From the NCBI GenBank assembly GCA_963995505.1, contig OZ023199.1, positions 2,294,001-2,358,000 of the forward strand: a DNA stretch of 64,000 bases, written 5' to 3'. Made by a program: the position numbers and the translations under genes. Positions 1 to 12,120 of the stretch are shown piece by piece; positions within the stretch are counted from its first letter, which is position 1; every line of letters begins with the position of its first letter. Under the pieces are notes generated by a model. The model saw only the letters and a list, made by a program, of their open reading frames with translations, made no database searches and was not told the origin of the DNA. The stretch is from Hypericum androsaemum (taxonomy: Eukaryota > Streptophyta > Magnoliopsida > Malpighiales > Hypericaceae).

Positions 1-6
1 AAGGCG

Positions 7-198
7 TGTTGAACAAGAACGATAGAGTCTTGTTCTGTTAATTCGCAAGAACAATCGGAAACAACAAGTCTACATAACAAGTTACTATTTGTCTTGTCTT
101 GAATTGATTATAAAATTTGGAATTTTTCTATTTTTCTTGTCTTTTTAATTGTTCTCTTGTGAGTCTACGGAATAAATCACTATCGTTCTTGTTCAACA
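7..198. repeat. Short inverted-repeat element, MITE-like
   Basis: A perfect inverted repeat of about 21 bases brackets roughly 190 bases: TGTTGAACAAGAACGATAG near position 7 and its reverse complement ending near 198. The inside shows only weak, broken complementarity. Ends of the TG...CA type could also mean a small LTR-derived piece. No target-site duplication can be judged because the left flank is only six bases long. Confidence 0.4.
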
Positions 199-897
199 CG
201 TTTTCTTCTGCATCACACTCCCATAGTTATGTTCTAAACTTCGATCGTTTTCACCCAAATAATCCAACAGTTGATTGACGTCCATTTTATTGTTTTACCC
301 CATATCATTGATCAAGCTCTCTCATGTATGCATTCTTTTCATGAGTGAACCAATAAATTTAATAGAATCCAAACCAATATAATGTATCTTTTCAATGAAT
401 AATTAATCTATTATAGAATAATTTTTGTACTGTACGCACAAAGTTATACAATATTTTTAAGTATTAAAATCAATATTTATTACTTAAGTATTTATTTTTA
501 TAAATTTTATCTATCAATATATTTTATTAATGATATACGTATGTACAATGGACTTCAGTTAGAATAATTTTCGTTGAACCGAAAAATAACTCTGTATATT
601 AATAAATTATTACTAATTTATCAATTAATTAATATACTCTAAACTAGTAAAATTTCAAGATCCCAACATCATTAATTTATAGGGATTATACTGTATTTCT
701 GACATTTATTTCTAAAATTTAGTCCCCAATAATGATATAGATCAAATGTAGAAGAGAATTCCACTTAAAACATCGATTGACTTGTATTTGTTTGTGAATG
801 GTGGGGTACATTCTGCATGCTTTCCAAAAGACTCGGAGTTTGAGAAGGAGTCTTAACCAACGGTCTCGTTAGGAGAGGACTTTTTTGTACCAATGCA

Positions 898-1671
898 AAT
901 TTACGCGTTGCGATGTCACTTTTGGTGTAGAGAGGGAGGGGTAGGCGAAAAGGAAGTGAAATTTCCAGCAAATCGACAAAGAAAGTTCATAACTACATTG
1001 TAATCGATAAAAATGCATCAGATTATATGATACTTATTGGAGAATTCTAATTGTTGTGGACTTATTTATAAATGATAAAAATTTAATTATTTTGAGTTAG
1101 ATATTGAAATTTTAAAATGGTATCAAAATTAATTATTCATACAAAATTATAATTGCATAAAAAAGCACACTCTAAATAAAATGTGACGTGCTGAATGAAA
1201 TTTTCCACGCTCTTTCATGAGAGAGAGCCCAGTCTACCATGAACGTAACATGATATTATAATGGGAGACTTAAACCGTGTGGAAAATTTACACGTTGCGA
1301 TGTCACTTTTGGTGTAGAGGGAGGAGTAGGCGAAAGGAAGTGAAATTTCCAGCAAATCGACAAAGAAAGTTTATAACTACATTGTAATCGATAAAAGGCA
1401 TCAGATTATATGATACTTATTGAAGAATTCTAATTATTATGGACTTATTTATAAGTGATAAAAATTCAATAATTTTGAGTTAGATATTGAAATTTTAAAA
1501 TGGTATCAAAATTAATTATTCATACGAAATTATAATCGCATAAAAAAGCACACTCTAAATAAAATGTGACGGTGCTGAATGAAATTTTCCACGCTCTTTC
1601 ATGAGAGAGAGTCCAGTGTACCGTGAACGTAACGTGATATTATAATGGGAGACTTGAACCGTGTGGAAAAC
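898..1671 (+). repeat. 387-bp tandem duplication in promoter of gene A
   Basis: Two head-to-tail copies, about 898-1284 and 1285-1671, lie directly upstream of the kinase gene A start codon at 1782. Both run from the motif TTGCGATGTCACTTTTGG to GTGTGGAAA with only scattered substitutions. The inverted paralog H has one such block (about 48590-48970, reversed), so the extra copy arose after A and H separated or was lost from H. The rest of 240-897 is AT-rich promoter-distal sequence in which I see no gene. Confidence 0.85.
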
Positions 1672-1781
1672 GCAAATCCTCACATCCCAGCCCTCTGCAC
1701 AATCTATGCATAAAAGTAAACCAGCAGGGTCCTCTCGATACCGAATCCTCATCTTTCCTCATCCAAATCTATTACCCTTCC

Positions 1782-4700
1782 ATGGTCAAGCTACTAACTT
1801 CCCACTTCCAACTGCTGCTGCTACTACTACTACCAATCACCCTATTGCAGTTTCAGACATGTAGCGCTAGTTCCGTTGGGCGCGATTTGTGTTCCTCTTC
1901 GTGCGGGGACATCCGCAACATCAGCTACCCTTTCAGCCTCAACACGGACCCCATCAGCTGCGGCGACAAAGAATTGGAAATCACCTGCGACGACAACGTT
2001 CCGATGTTGTACAAGAAGTACTACGTAAGGTCCATCGATTACAGCAACTACACCATCCGCTTGTTCGATGCCTCGTTAGTCCCACTACCCAACAGCAGTA
2101 CCTTCTTCTGTAACCATTCCCACACCGCGGACCCGTATACTACTGGAAGTTTTGAGAATATTTTGACTGCTGGATTTGACTTTGACGACTATGATGGGCC
2201 TGAACAAATCCTAGTTGTCATAAGCTGCCCGAGGCCATTGAACATCAGCAGGGAACCATGGAGTAATTATGTGGATGGCGCCATCTGCAGTGGTCATGAA
2301 TCTGACGAACACGCTGCAAGGAGATCAAAAACTACTTCAAGCTACTGGTACGCAAGAGTTGCTTATCACGCTATATTTGCAGAGGAACTAGAGGATTCGT
2401 GCCGAGTGGAGCTGATGCTTGTTACGTCCATGGAAGTCAATACAAGCCAAGGTTTTGTATCTTTTGATGATGTTCGTGAGAGCTGGTCATATGGGTTCGA
2501 GCTCTCTTGGCGTAATTGGTGCTTTCGCGATTATCCTCGTGAGAATCCCTGCGGATATATGGAGGAGCCCGCCACTAGTAGTAATTTTCTCTTACTTTAC
2601 GGCTTCCCATTCTTCTTTTTCATTATATTTCTGTCTATTTTCTATACATATTAAACGGCAAACCAAATCAACCCCGGGACACTCAACCAACCACATCCTA
2701 TAATTCAATTAGTATGTTGTGTTGATCAAAAGTTGACATTTGTAACGCCCAGAAATTGAACCCTATATTTATTTCGATTCATATATTCCTTTATCTTCTT
2801 AGGCGAGACATGCCCATGAGCACTATAAATTGTTTACTATTTAGACAAAATATGCTCTTGTTATGTTATCCAACTATGAATGCTCCAAAGTTGATCGTAG
2901 AGCGAAATAACCAAGCAATCGGTCAATGAAGATTTCTCTAATTGGTAGCTTATTTCACCATGGTTACTTAAGTCCTATTTGTCTGTACACATGGAGAGCT
3001 ATGCCATTCTGTCCTGTACTTAAACCAAATGTGTGCTGTTTTTTAATTTTTTTTAGTCTGGGTCGTCCTTTAATTTTCTTTTCTGTTTGGTGTTAGCATC
3101 CCTAAAGTTCCTGATTGGACTCTGGGACAACCTTCAAGGACTCTGGGACTTGATCCCCCATCATGTACTTATAATACTCGGGCTCAGATGTAAGAATCTA
3201 ACGACCTGCTCTTCTTTTGTCTAGCGTGGTATGAACCACCTTCAACACAATCAAATCAAATGGTGATCTTTATATTTTTCCTCTTATTCAATGCAGATCC
3301 TAGAGAGGAAGACGAGGAGGACTTTAAGGGTATGCTATATGTCTTTTCATATTTCTTCACCTCTTCCTCTTAAAGATATGGAGATTCTAACATGCTCCAA
3401 GGAATGGTGGACGGTTTCGGTTTGTCTTGTAATAGAATTTATTGACGGTTTCGGTTCCATTTTATGTAGGAGCGGTCCCTTACTACGTGTTCATTTTATA
3501 TGGTAAGAAGTTCTCTGCTCCAAAACTATGCGCGTCCTTACGTGGTAAGATGTGCGTCTAACCAGAAATCTTCCTTCTGATACTCAAATTCTTGCAGTAC
3601 TGCTCCATGCAATATTTCTGACGATAGGAGCTCCATTTGTTATTGCTTTTTTGGTGTACAAATGGAGAAGAAGGCATCTATCCTTCTATGACAACATTGA
3701 ATGTTTTCTGGAGAACACTTATGATCAGCTAATGCCAGTGAGGTACTCTTACGCGGATATTAAGAAGATAACTAAAGGTTTTGAGAGCAAGCTTGGCCAA
3801 GGAGGTTTTGGTTGTGTCTACAAGGGAAAACTTCGTAGCGGTCAGTTTGCAGCTGTTAAGATGCTAGGGAAGGCTGATACGAATGGTAAGGATTTCATCA
3901 ATGAGGTTGCCACCATTGGAAGAGTCCACCATTACAATGTGGTGCGCCTGATCGGATTCTGTGCAGAGGGATCAAAACGTGCTCTTGTTTATCCGTTCAT
4001 GCCGAATGGGTCTCTTGACAAGTACATATTATCTCAAGAGAGAGATCATACAGATAATGTACCAATGATAAGTGATGAGAAAATGTACGAGATCGCTCTG
4101 GGAGTGGCTCGTGGCATCGAGTATCTGCATCAAGGTTGCGACATGCAAATCCTACATTTTGATATCAAGCCCCACAATATTCTTCTCGATGAGAATTTTG
4201 TTCCCAAGGTAGCAGATTTTGGCTTGGCAAAATTGTATCCAACAAATAAGAGTAATGTATCTCTCACCGCCATCAAAGGAACGCTAGGTTATATGGCTCC
4301 AGAATTTTTCTACAGAAGTGTCGGAGGCATATCCTATAAAGCTGATGTGTATAGTTTTGGAAGAATGTTGATGGAAATGGCAGCAAGGAAGCGAGACCCC
4401 AGTTCAGGGGTTGAGAATTCTAGCGAGATTTTCTTGCCATCTTGGATGCACGACCAATTTAGCCAAGGAAATGACAATTGGTTAGGGGACACCACCAGGG
4501 AAGATAAAGAGATAAGGAAGAAAATGATGATGGTGGGGCTTTGGTGTGTGCAATTGAGCCCAACTGATCGTCCTGCAATGAACAAAGTTATAGAGATGCT
4601 TCGTGGGGGACTCAATGCCCTTCAGTTGCCTCCAAAGCCGTCCTTCGCCCCATCATTCTTTCCGATGAACGTGGAAGACTCGTCAACCGGAATCACCAAT

Positions 4701-4796
4701 GCAAGCGAGGATTCAAGTTCATATTACATGACATTCGAGTCTGCTGAGAATGAAGATGAAGTTGTACCAATTAAATCTCATGAATATGTGGTCTAA
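1782..4796 (+). CDS. LRK10L-type receptor-like Ser/Thr kinase, copy A (4 exons)
   Basis: Predicted join 1782-2577, 3297-3329, 3470-3502, 3598-4796 gives 686 residues with phase-1 introns throughout. Residues 1-29 are a leucine-rich signal peptide. A GUB_WAK-type ectodomain follows, with the [15 protein letters not shown] signature near residue 36 and several Asn glycosylation sites. A membrane helix lies around residues 285-307, followed by YKWRRR. The kinase starts near residue 345 with the GQGGFG loop, AAVKML lysine, [12 protein letters not shown] catalytic loop, ADFG and MAPE motifs, all intact. The family acts at the plasma membrane in defence or stress signalling; no ligand can be inferred. 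The start was chosen as the Met that opens the signal peptide. The exon 3 acceptor differs from that of paralog H (see findings). The gene appears functional. Confidence 0.85.
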
Positions 4797-5200
4797 CAAC
4801 AAATTAATCCACTCCAGGATTTTGTGTATGCGTGTAATATCTATATCTTGCTCTCTCTTTTTTGTGCGGACACCTACAGCTTAGGTTTGTATTAGCTATA
4901 TGGTTGTTAATTGTTAATTTGGTGGCTTTGAATTTTGGCAATTCAAGTGAGATAGAGATTTATGTTGGAGCTACAGTTTTGGGTATCGTGTATTTCCTTT
5001 TTTTTTCTTCCTGAAAAGTGTATCATGTAACTCCTTAATGATTGTCTCATAAATGTAGATATTTCGATAAAATTTCGTTCATCATATGTGCTCTATTTCT
5101 GATGGATGTTTAAACACTTCTGATACCCCTTATTTCTGATGAAGCTATACTCCTTAATCAAATATGTTGTTTTTCCTACTTATTTTTTTTTGTTCATGTT
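4797..5200. other. 3' flank of gene A
   Basis: Contains the 3' untranslated region, conserved with genes G and H up to about 5075 (TTGGCAATTCAAGTGAG region). AT-rich sequence follows in which I see no gene. Confidence 0.6.
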
Positions 5201-5700
5201 CCAATTTTTAATGAAGGATTTCCGAATTTAGGAGAAACGACCGAAAGAGAAGACCAAGAAGATGACGATGATCGCAGTCTCGGTTGAATTCGTTCGATCT
5301 TGTCTCTCATTTGAGTGCATCTTATATGCATTTAAATGTCCATAAAGTTGCATCTATGAAATTACCTTGTGGTTTTTTGCTGTAGCTTGCCTCGCCATAA
5401 CTCCGCTTCGGTCGTTAGTTTTCATAACTTTTCGACCGCCCATCGCTTCCACCCATGCTACTCTGTAGACTACGGATTGTCTTCTTTATCTGTTCGGTAC
5501 TACTGTTATTTGTCTATGTATTTCTTTTTCTCGTATTGTAATCTGTTTATATTAATATAGCCTTCGCGCACCCTTCTAAAAAAAATGATGATGATGGTGG
5601 GACTTTGTTGTGTGCAACTAAAGCTAAGTGTCGATTTCTCGCAAGTCCAAAAATGCCACGGAATGCAAAAGTGATCGTCCTTTATGCAGCAGAATCGATT
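5200..5700 (+). pseudogene. Kinase C-lobe relic interrupted by LINE tail
   Basis: Around 5218-5265 the + strand reads NEGFPNLGETTERED, matching the segment before the C-lobe helix of the cluster kinases (family form [14 protein letters not shown]). About 310 bases later, 5577-5625 reads [13 protein letters not shown], matching the next piece ([13 protein letters not shown]). The two are separated by a sequence ending in a poly(A) run. Further scraps reading SDRP occur twice near 5670-5725. No reading frame survives. It is a decayed paralog lying downstream of gene A in the same orientation. Confidence 0.6.
5270..5577 (+). mobile_element. 5'-truncated LINE 3' end
   Basis: About 300 bases of T-rich 3' untranslated sequence typical of plant LINE tails, ending in AAAAAAAA at 5576. 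It lies within kinase codons for KKMMM. Flanking sequences AGATGACGATGAT (left) and AATGATGATGAT (right) look like an imperfect target-site duplication. There is no coding part, so the assignment rests on tail, flanks and position. Confidence 0.45.
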
Positions 5701-5779
5701 CGCCTTCAAGTGATCGTCCTTTTATGTTCGCACTTATAAGAAGTGCCAGTTAACAAGGAAGATTCAACTACGGGAATGA

Positions 5780-6075
5780 TCAGCTCAAGCTGGTAGACGA
5801 GCTCCTTTGCCAACGTTCTGGATGAAGAGAACCTTATGCTAGTTATGGAAGATATCTGGCAGGATTCTACGGTCTGCAATTTGTGAATGAAAACGATACG
5901 AATACATTCGTTAGGCTGTTCGAACCTGATAATTATCGCACCTGGGAGCTGATTCCCAGCAACATTTACCAAATATCCCACAGACTACAAATTCAAGCCA
6001 CACCATCTCACCTGATAGTGAGTAGCTTGGTTAGGATGCAGAATCAAACACTTAAAAGCATCAGCACTGCAGATT
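5780..6075 (+). pseudogene. Possible NB-ARC (NLR) scrap inside the array unit
   Basis: One frame reads NVLDEENLMLVMEDIW, resembling the kinase-2 (Walker B) region of plant NLR proteins, then GCSNLIIIAPGS, resembling RNBS-B, then DYKFKPHHLT, resembling RNBS-C, in the correct order and spacing but with several stop codons. It repeats at +2878, +5756 and +8634. The match is by eye and weak; a different origin is possible. Confidence 0.35.
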
Positions 6076-6364
6076 CATTTCTGAAAAATTAATCAGACTT
6101 GATCGATCCGATGGTAGACAGATTATTCTAATTCGGCAAGTTATTTAAGCTTGCAGATGACCGAAAAATCGAAACGAAAGATGCACAAGGTAGAGATTAC
6201 ATGCTCAAAGAAAAATACAGTGGTGTGTGCAAGAAGAGCATATACAGAGAGAAGCTGGGCATTACCCTCTGAGAAACATCAAAGGTGACTATGATCAATC
6301 AGTGAGAGAACGAAGTGATAGATTCTTATAATTGATCTTTCGAAGTAAATGGCCAAGGGCAGAG

Positions 6365-8117
6365 TGACAACTTAGGTCCCACTTCTACTGCAGACCGACA
6401 ACTTGTTGTTTACACCCGCCAATCGAGACCCATATTGCTCGCTACAGCTCCACCACCGGTGCTGCCCCAACCCAGTCCACCGCCATCTCAGCCGGTGGTT
6501 CAGCAGACCCACTACATGCAAACGCGGTCCCAAACCGCTACTACTGCCCGAGCTCTCACGGCTATCACCCCCGCTCCCAAGACACCCACTTGCTTCACAA
6601 AAGCTGTTCGGGATCCCAATTGGCGTGCCGCTATGCAAGATGAATTTAACGCACTGCTGAAAAATGAAACCTGGGTATTGGTTCCTCGCACCATGGCCAC
6701 CAACATCCTAGGTAACAAGTGGGTGTTCCACATTAAGCATCATTCAGATGGTTCTATTGCTCGCTACAAAGCGAGACTTGTTGCTAAAGGCTTTCAACAA
6801 AGGCTTGGAGTGGACTTTCAGGAGACGTTCAGTCCCGTAGTTAAACCTGCCACCGTCTGACTTCTATTGGCAATATCATTATCGAGAGGATGGCCGGTGC
6901 GTCAACTAGATATATCGAATGCCTTCTTGCACAGCCAGCTTTATGAGGATGTCTACATGGTTCAGCCTTCGGGGTTTGTTCATCCCCAATACCCAGATTA
7001 CGTATGTAAGTTACATAAATCTCTGTATGGTCTAAAGCAGGCGCCACGAGCATGGTTTCACTATTTCCGGGCTGCGCTCTACGCATTCGACTTTTTAGGT
7101 TCCAAGACTGATCATTCACTATTCTACTTGTGTCGGGATCCTATTTATCTCTTTGTGCTTGTCTACGTCGATGATATACTTGTGACAGGCAATAGTTCTA
7201 TAATGATCAAGAAACTGCTGCAATTCTTGCCAAACAAGTTCGCAGTGAAGGATTTGGGCTTGCTGTCATACTTTCTGGGAATACAAACCTACAAGACATC
7301 AAAAGGTCTATTCCTTTCTCAAGCAAAGTATGTCGCCGAGATATTACAAAAAGCAAAAATGGCAAATTCTAATGCCCTGGCAACACCGGCAGCAACAAAT
7401 CAGCCTTCCTCCAGCCGTGACTCTGAGTGTGATCCTGTTCTTTATAGACAAATTGTCGGGAGTCTTCAGTATCTTGGTATAACCAGGCCTGAGATTGCAT
7501 TTGCTATTGGACGAGCCTCTCATTACATGCACGATCCCTCGCCGGCAAATTGGAGCAATGTGAAGCGCATTTTGCGCTACCTCCAAGGCACACACAATTA
7601 TGGTCTCTTCATGCAGCCTTCTCGCTGCCACATCTTATCAGGCTATAGCGACGCGGATTGGGCAAGCTGTCCTAAAGACCGCCGCTCAACAATGGGGTAT
7701 GGTGTCTATCTAGGTCCGAACCTCATTTCCTGGTCCTTTCGGAAGCAACGTTCGGTCTCACGGTCCTCCACTGAAGCTAAGTACAGGGCTTTGGCAATAG
7801 TAGCATCTGAAGTGATATGGCTGCAGTCACTTCTCCGAGAGATCTAACTTCCTTGTTCCACGTTTCCAGTGCTCTGGTGCGATAACCTTGGGGCTACTTA
7901 TCTATCAGCCAACCCCGTGTTTCATGCACGCTCGAAACATATGGAGATGGATTTCCATTTTGTTCGGGAGCTTGTAGCAGCAGGCAACCTCCATGTTCAG
8001 TACATCTCTGGCCACGATCAAATAGCGGATATACTTACCAAGCCTCTGCCACGTCCTCGCTTTGAAGAACTGCGCTCCAAGCTCACGGTCATCGACCATT
8101 TGCTTGCGGGGGAGTAA
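6365..8117 (+). pseudogene. Copia RT-RNase H fragment, array copy 1
   Basis: One reading frame carries the 3' half of a Copia polyprotein: a Pro/Thr-rich linker, the RT core with [11 protein letters not shown] and intact YVDD, then RNase H ending in [14 protein letters not shown]. Gag, protease and integrase are absent. Two in-frame stops break it, TGA at 6858-6860 and TAA at 7845-7847, both shared by all copies. In RNase H the STEAEY motif is changed to STEAKY. The style resembles the Retrofit/Ale lineage. It cannot be mobilised by its own product. Confidence 0.9.
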
Positions 8118-8372
8118 TGAGATATGATATGATTCTCTTGCCTTCTTTGTCAACCCGGCTTCTGCTACAAGATATGATCATCCATAACAGCTCCGGATCT
8201 TATGCCTCCCTGATTTGGTGTAACAACAGCAATCACTCCTCCACAAATTATGCTCATCATTAGCTGTAAAATATTTCCTATATAGCAATTACCATAACAG
8301 ATGAGATTTCTCTCTGTATAAATTGTAACCAAATAGCTTGAATGTAAATCAATCAATAAAGAAATCATTTCA
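8118..8372 (+). mobile_element. Copia 3' LTR, array copy 1
   Basis: A 255-bp segment starting TGAGATATG, right after the polypurine tract GCGGGGGAG, and ending ATCATTTCA. No matching 5' LTR, primer site or target-site duplication is seen, so the element is 5'-truncated. The next array unit starts at the base after this LTR. Confidence 0.75.
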
Positions 8373-9242
8373 GGTACTACCGTTATTTGTCTATGTATTT
8401 TTTTTTCTCGTATTGTAATCCGTTTATATTGATATAGACTTTGCGTACCCTTCTCAAAAAAAAATGATGCTGGTGGTGGGACTTTGTTGTGTGCAACTAA
8501 AGCTAAGCGTCGCTTTCTCGCAAGTCCAAAAATGCCACGGAAGGCACAAGTGATCGTCCTTTATGCAGCAGAATCGATTCGCCTTCAAGTGATCGTCCTT
8601 TTATGTTCGCAATTATAAGAGTACCAATTAACAAGGAAGATTCAACTACGGGAATGATCAGCTCAAGCTGGGAGACGAGCTCCTTTGCCAACGTTCTGGA
8701 TGAAGAGAACCCTTTGCTAGTTATGGAAAATATCTGGCAGGATTCTACGGTCTGCAATTTGTGAATGAAAACGATACGAATACATTCGTTAGGCTGTTCG
8801 AACCTGATAATTATCGCACCTGGGAGCTGATTCCCAGCAACATTTACCAAATATCCCACAGACTACAAATTCAAGCCACACCATCTCACCTGATAGTGAG
8901 TAGCTTGGTCAGGATGCAGAATCAAACACTTAAAAGCATCAGCACTGCAGATTCATTTCTGAAAAATTAATCAGACTTGATCGATCCGATGGTAGACAGA
9001 TTATTCTAATTCGGCAAGTTATTTAAGCTTGCAGATGACCGAAAAATCGAAACGAAAGATGCACAAGGTAGAGATTACATGCTCAAAGAAAAATACAGTG
9101 GTGTGTGCAAGAAGAGCATATACAGAGAGAAGCTGGGCATTACCCTCTGAGAAACATCAAAGGTGACTATGATCAATCAGTGAGAGAACGAAGTGATAGA
9201 TTCTTATAATTGATCTTTCGAAGTAAATGGCCAAGGGCAGAG

Positions 9243-10995
9243 TGACAACTTAGGTCCCACTTCTACTGCAGACCGACAACTTGTTGTTTACACCCGCCAA
9301 TCGAGACCCATATTGCTCGCTACAGCTCCACCACCGGTGCTGCCCCAACCCAGTCCACCGCCATCTCAGCCGGTGGTTCAGCAGACCCACTACATGCAAA
9401 CGCGGTCCCAAACCGCTACTACTGCCCGAGCTCTCACGGCTATCACCCCCGCTCCCAAGACACCCACTTGCTTCACAAAAGCTGTTCGGGATCCCAATTG
9501 GCGTGCCGCTATGCAAGATGAATTTAACGCGCTGCTGAAAAATGAAACCTGGGTATTGGTTCCTCGCACCATGGCCACCAACATCCTAGGGAACAAGTGG
9601 GTGTTCCACATTAAGCATCATTCAGATGGTTCTATTGCTCGCTACAAAGCGAGACTTGTTGCTAAAGGCTTTCAACAAAGGCCTGGAGTGGACTTTCAGG
9701 AGACGTTCAGTCCCGTAGTTAAACCTGCCACCGTCTGACTTCTATTGGCAATATCATTATCGAGAGGATGGCCGGTGCGTCAACTAGATATATCGAATGC
9801 CTTCTTGCACAGCCAGCTTTATGAGGATGTCTACATGGTTCAGCCTTCGGGGTTTGTTCATCCCCAATACCCAGATTACGTATGTAAGTTACATAAATCT
9901 CTGTATGGTCTAAAGCAGGCGCCACGAGCATGGTTTCACTGTTTCCGGGCTGCGCTCTACGCATTCGGCTTTTCAGGTTCCAAGACTGATCATTCACTAT
10001 TCTACTTGTGTCGGGATCCTATTTATCTCTTTGTGCTTGTCTACGTCAATGATATACTTGTGACAGGCAATAGTTCTATAATGATCAAAAAACTGCTGCA
10101 ATTCTTGCCAAACAAGTTCGCAGTGAAGGATTTGGGCTTGCTGTCATACTTTCTGGGAATACAAACCTACAAGACATCAAAAGGTCTATTCCTTTCTCAA
10201 GCAAAGTATGTCGCCGAGATATTACAAAAAGCAAAAATGGCAAATTCTAATGCCCTGGCAACACCGGCAGCAACAAATCAGCCTTCCTCCAGCCGTGACT
10301 CTGAGTGTGATCCTGTTCTTTATAGACAAATTGTCAGGAGTCTTCAGTATCTTGGTATAACCAGGCCTGAGATTGCATTTGCTGTTGGACGAGCCTCTCA
10401 TTACATGCACGATCCCTCGCCGGCAAATTGGAGCAATGTGAAGCGCATTTTGCGCTACCTCCAAGGCACACACAATTATGGTCTCTTCATGCAGCCTTCT
10501 CGCTGCCACATCTTATCAGGCTATAGCGACGCGGATTGGGCAAGCTGTCCTAAAGACCGCCGCTCAACAACGGGGTATGGTGTCTATCTAGGTCCGAACC
10601 TCATTTCCTGGTCCTTTCGGAAGCAACGTTCGGTCTCACGGTCCTCCACTGAAGCTGAGTACAGGGCTTTGGCAATAGTAGCATCTGAAGTGATATGGCT
10701 GCAGTCACTTCTCCGAGAGATCTAACTTCCTTGTTCCACGTTTCCAGTGCTCTGGTGCGATAACCTTGGGGCTACTTATCTATCAGCCAACCCCGTGTTT
10801 CATGCACGCTCGAAACATATGGAGATGGATTTCCATTTTGTTCGGGAGCTTGTAGCAGCAGGCAACCTCCATGTTCAGTACATCTCTGGCCACGATCAAA
10901 TAGCGGATATACTCACCAAGCCTCTGCCACGTCCTCGCTTTGAAGAACTGCGCTCCAAGCTCACGGTCATCGACCATTTGCTTGCGGGGGAGTAA
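9243..10995 (+). pseudogene. Copia RT-RNase H fragment, array copy 2
   Basis: Same architecture and the same two stop codons as copy 1 (9736-9738 and 10723-10725). The RT active-site motif is YVND, with a catalytic Asp changed to Asn, while the RNase H STEAEY motif is intact. About eight residues differ from copy 1 over the 326-residue RT-RNase H segment. Confidence 0.9.
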
Positions 10996-11250
10996 TGAGA
11001 TATGATATGATTCTCTTGCCTTCTTTGTCAACCCGGCTTCTGCTATAAGATATGATCATCCATAACAGCTCCGGATCTTATGCCTCCCTGATTTGGTGTA
11101 ACAACAGCAATCACTCCTCCACAAATTATGCTCATCATTAGCTGTAGAATATTTCCTATATAGCAATTACCATAACAGATGAGATTTCTCTCTGTATAAA
11201 TTGTAACCAAATAGCTTGAATGTAAATCAATCAATAAAGAAATCATTTCA
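10996..11250 (+). mobile_element. Copia 3' LTR, array copy 2
   Basis: Second copy of the 255-bp TG...CA LTR, preceded by the polypurine tract and directly followed by the next array unit. Confidence 0.75.
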
Positions 11251-12120
11251 GGTACTACCGTTATTTGTCTATGTATTTTTTTTTCTCGTATTGTAATCCG
11301 TTTATATTGATATAGACTTTGCGTACCCTTCTCAAAAAAAAATGATGCTGGTGGTGGGACTTTGTTGTGTGCAACTAAAGCTAAGCGTCGCTTTCTCGCA
11401 AGTCCAAAAATGCCACGGAAGGCACAAGTGATCGTCCTTTATGCAGCAGAATCGATTCGCCTTCAAGTGATCGTCCTTTTATGTTCGCAATTATAAGAGT
11501 ACCAATTAACAAGGAAGATTCAACTACGGGAATGATCAGCTCAAGCTGGGAGACGAGCTCCTTTGCCAACGTTCTGGATGAAGAGAACCCTTTGCTAGTT
11601 ATGGAAAATATCTGGCAGGATTCTACGGTCTGCAATTTGTGAATGAAAACGATACGAATACATTCGTTAGGCTGTTCGAACCTGATAATTATCGCACCTG
11701 GGAGCTGATTCCCAGCAACATTTACCAAATATCCCACAGACTACAAATTCAAGCCACACCATCTCACCTGATAGTGAGTAGCTTGGTCAGGATGCAGAAT
11801 CAAACACTTAAAAGCATCAGCACTGCAGATTCATTTCTGAAAAATTAATCAGACTTGATCGATCCGATGGTAGACAGATTATTCTAATTCGGCAAGTTAT
11901 TTAAGCTTGCAGATGACCGAAAAATCGAAACGAAAGATGCACAAGGTAGAGATTACATGCTCAAAGAAAAATACAGTGGTGTGTGCAAGAAGAGCATATA
12001 CAGAGAGAAGCTGGGCATTACCCTCTGAGAAACATCAAAGGTGACTATGATCAATCAGTGAGAGAACGAAGTGATAGATTCTTATAATTGATCTTTCGAA
12101 GTAAATGGCCAAGGGCAGAG

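Larger units (their letters stand above)
395..5075 (+). repeat. Inverted segmental duplication, left arm (gene A)
   Basis: This segment recurs in reverse orientation at about 45240-49660. Similarity covers the far promoter (for example the GCACAAAGTTATACAATA region near 437 and 49610), the whole four-exon kinase gene and the 3' flank up to about 5075. The borders are approximate. Repeat copies in promoters and introns differ by indels, so the duplication is not very recent. Confidence 0.75.

Noticed and set aside
5883..6092. 69-codon frame MNENDTNTFVRLFEPDNYR repeated in every array unit
   Set aside because: No similarity to a known protein. It overlaps the possible NB-ARC frame and its repetition follows from the array itself, not from coding selection.
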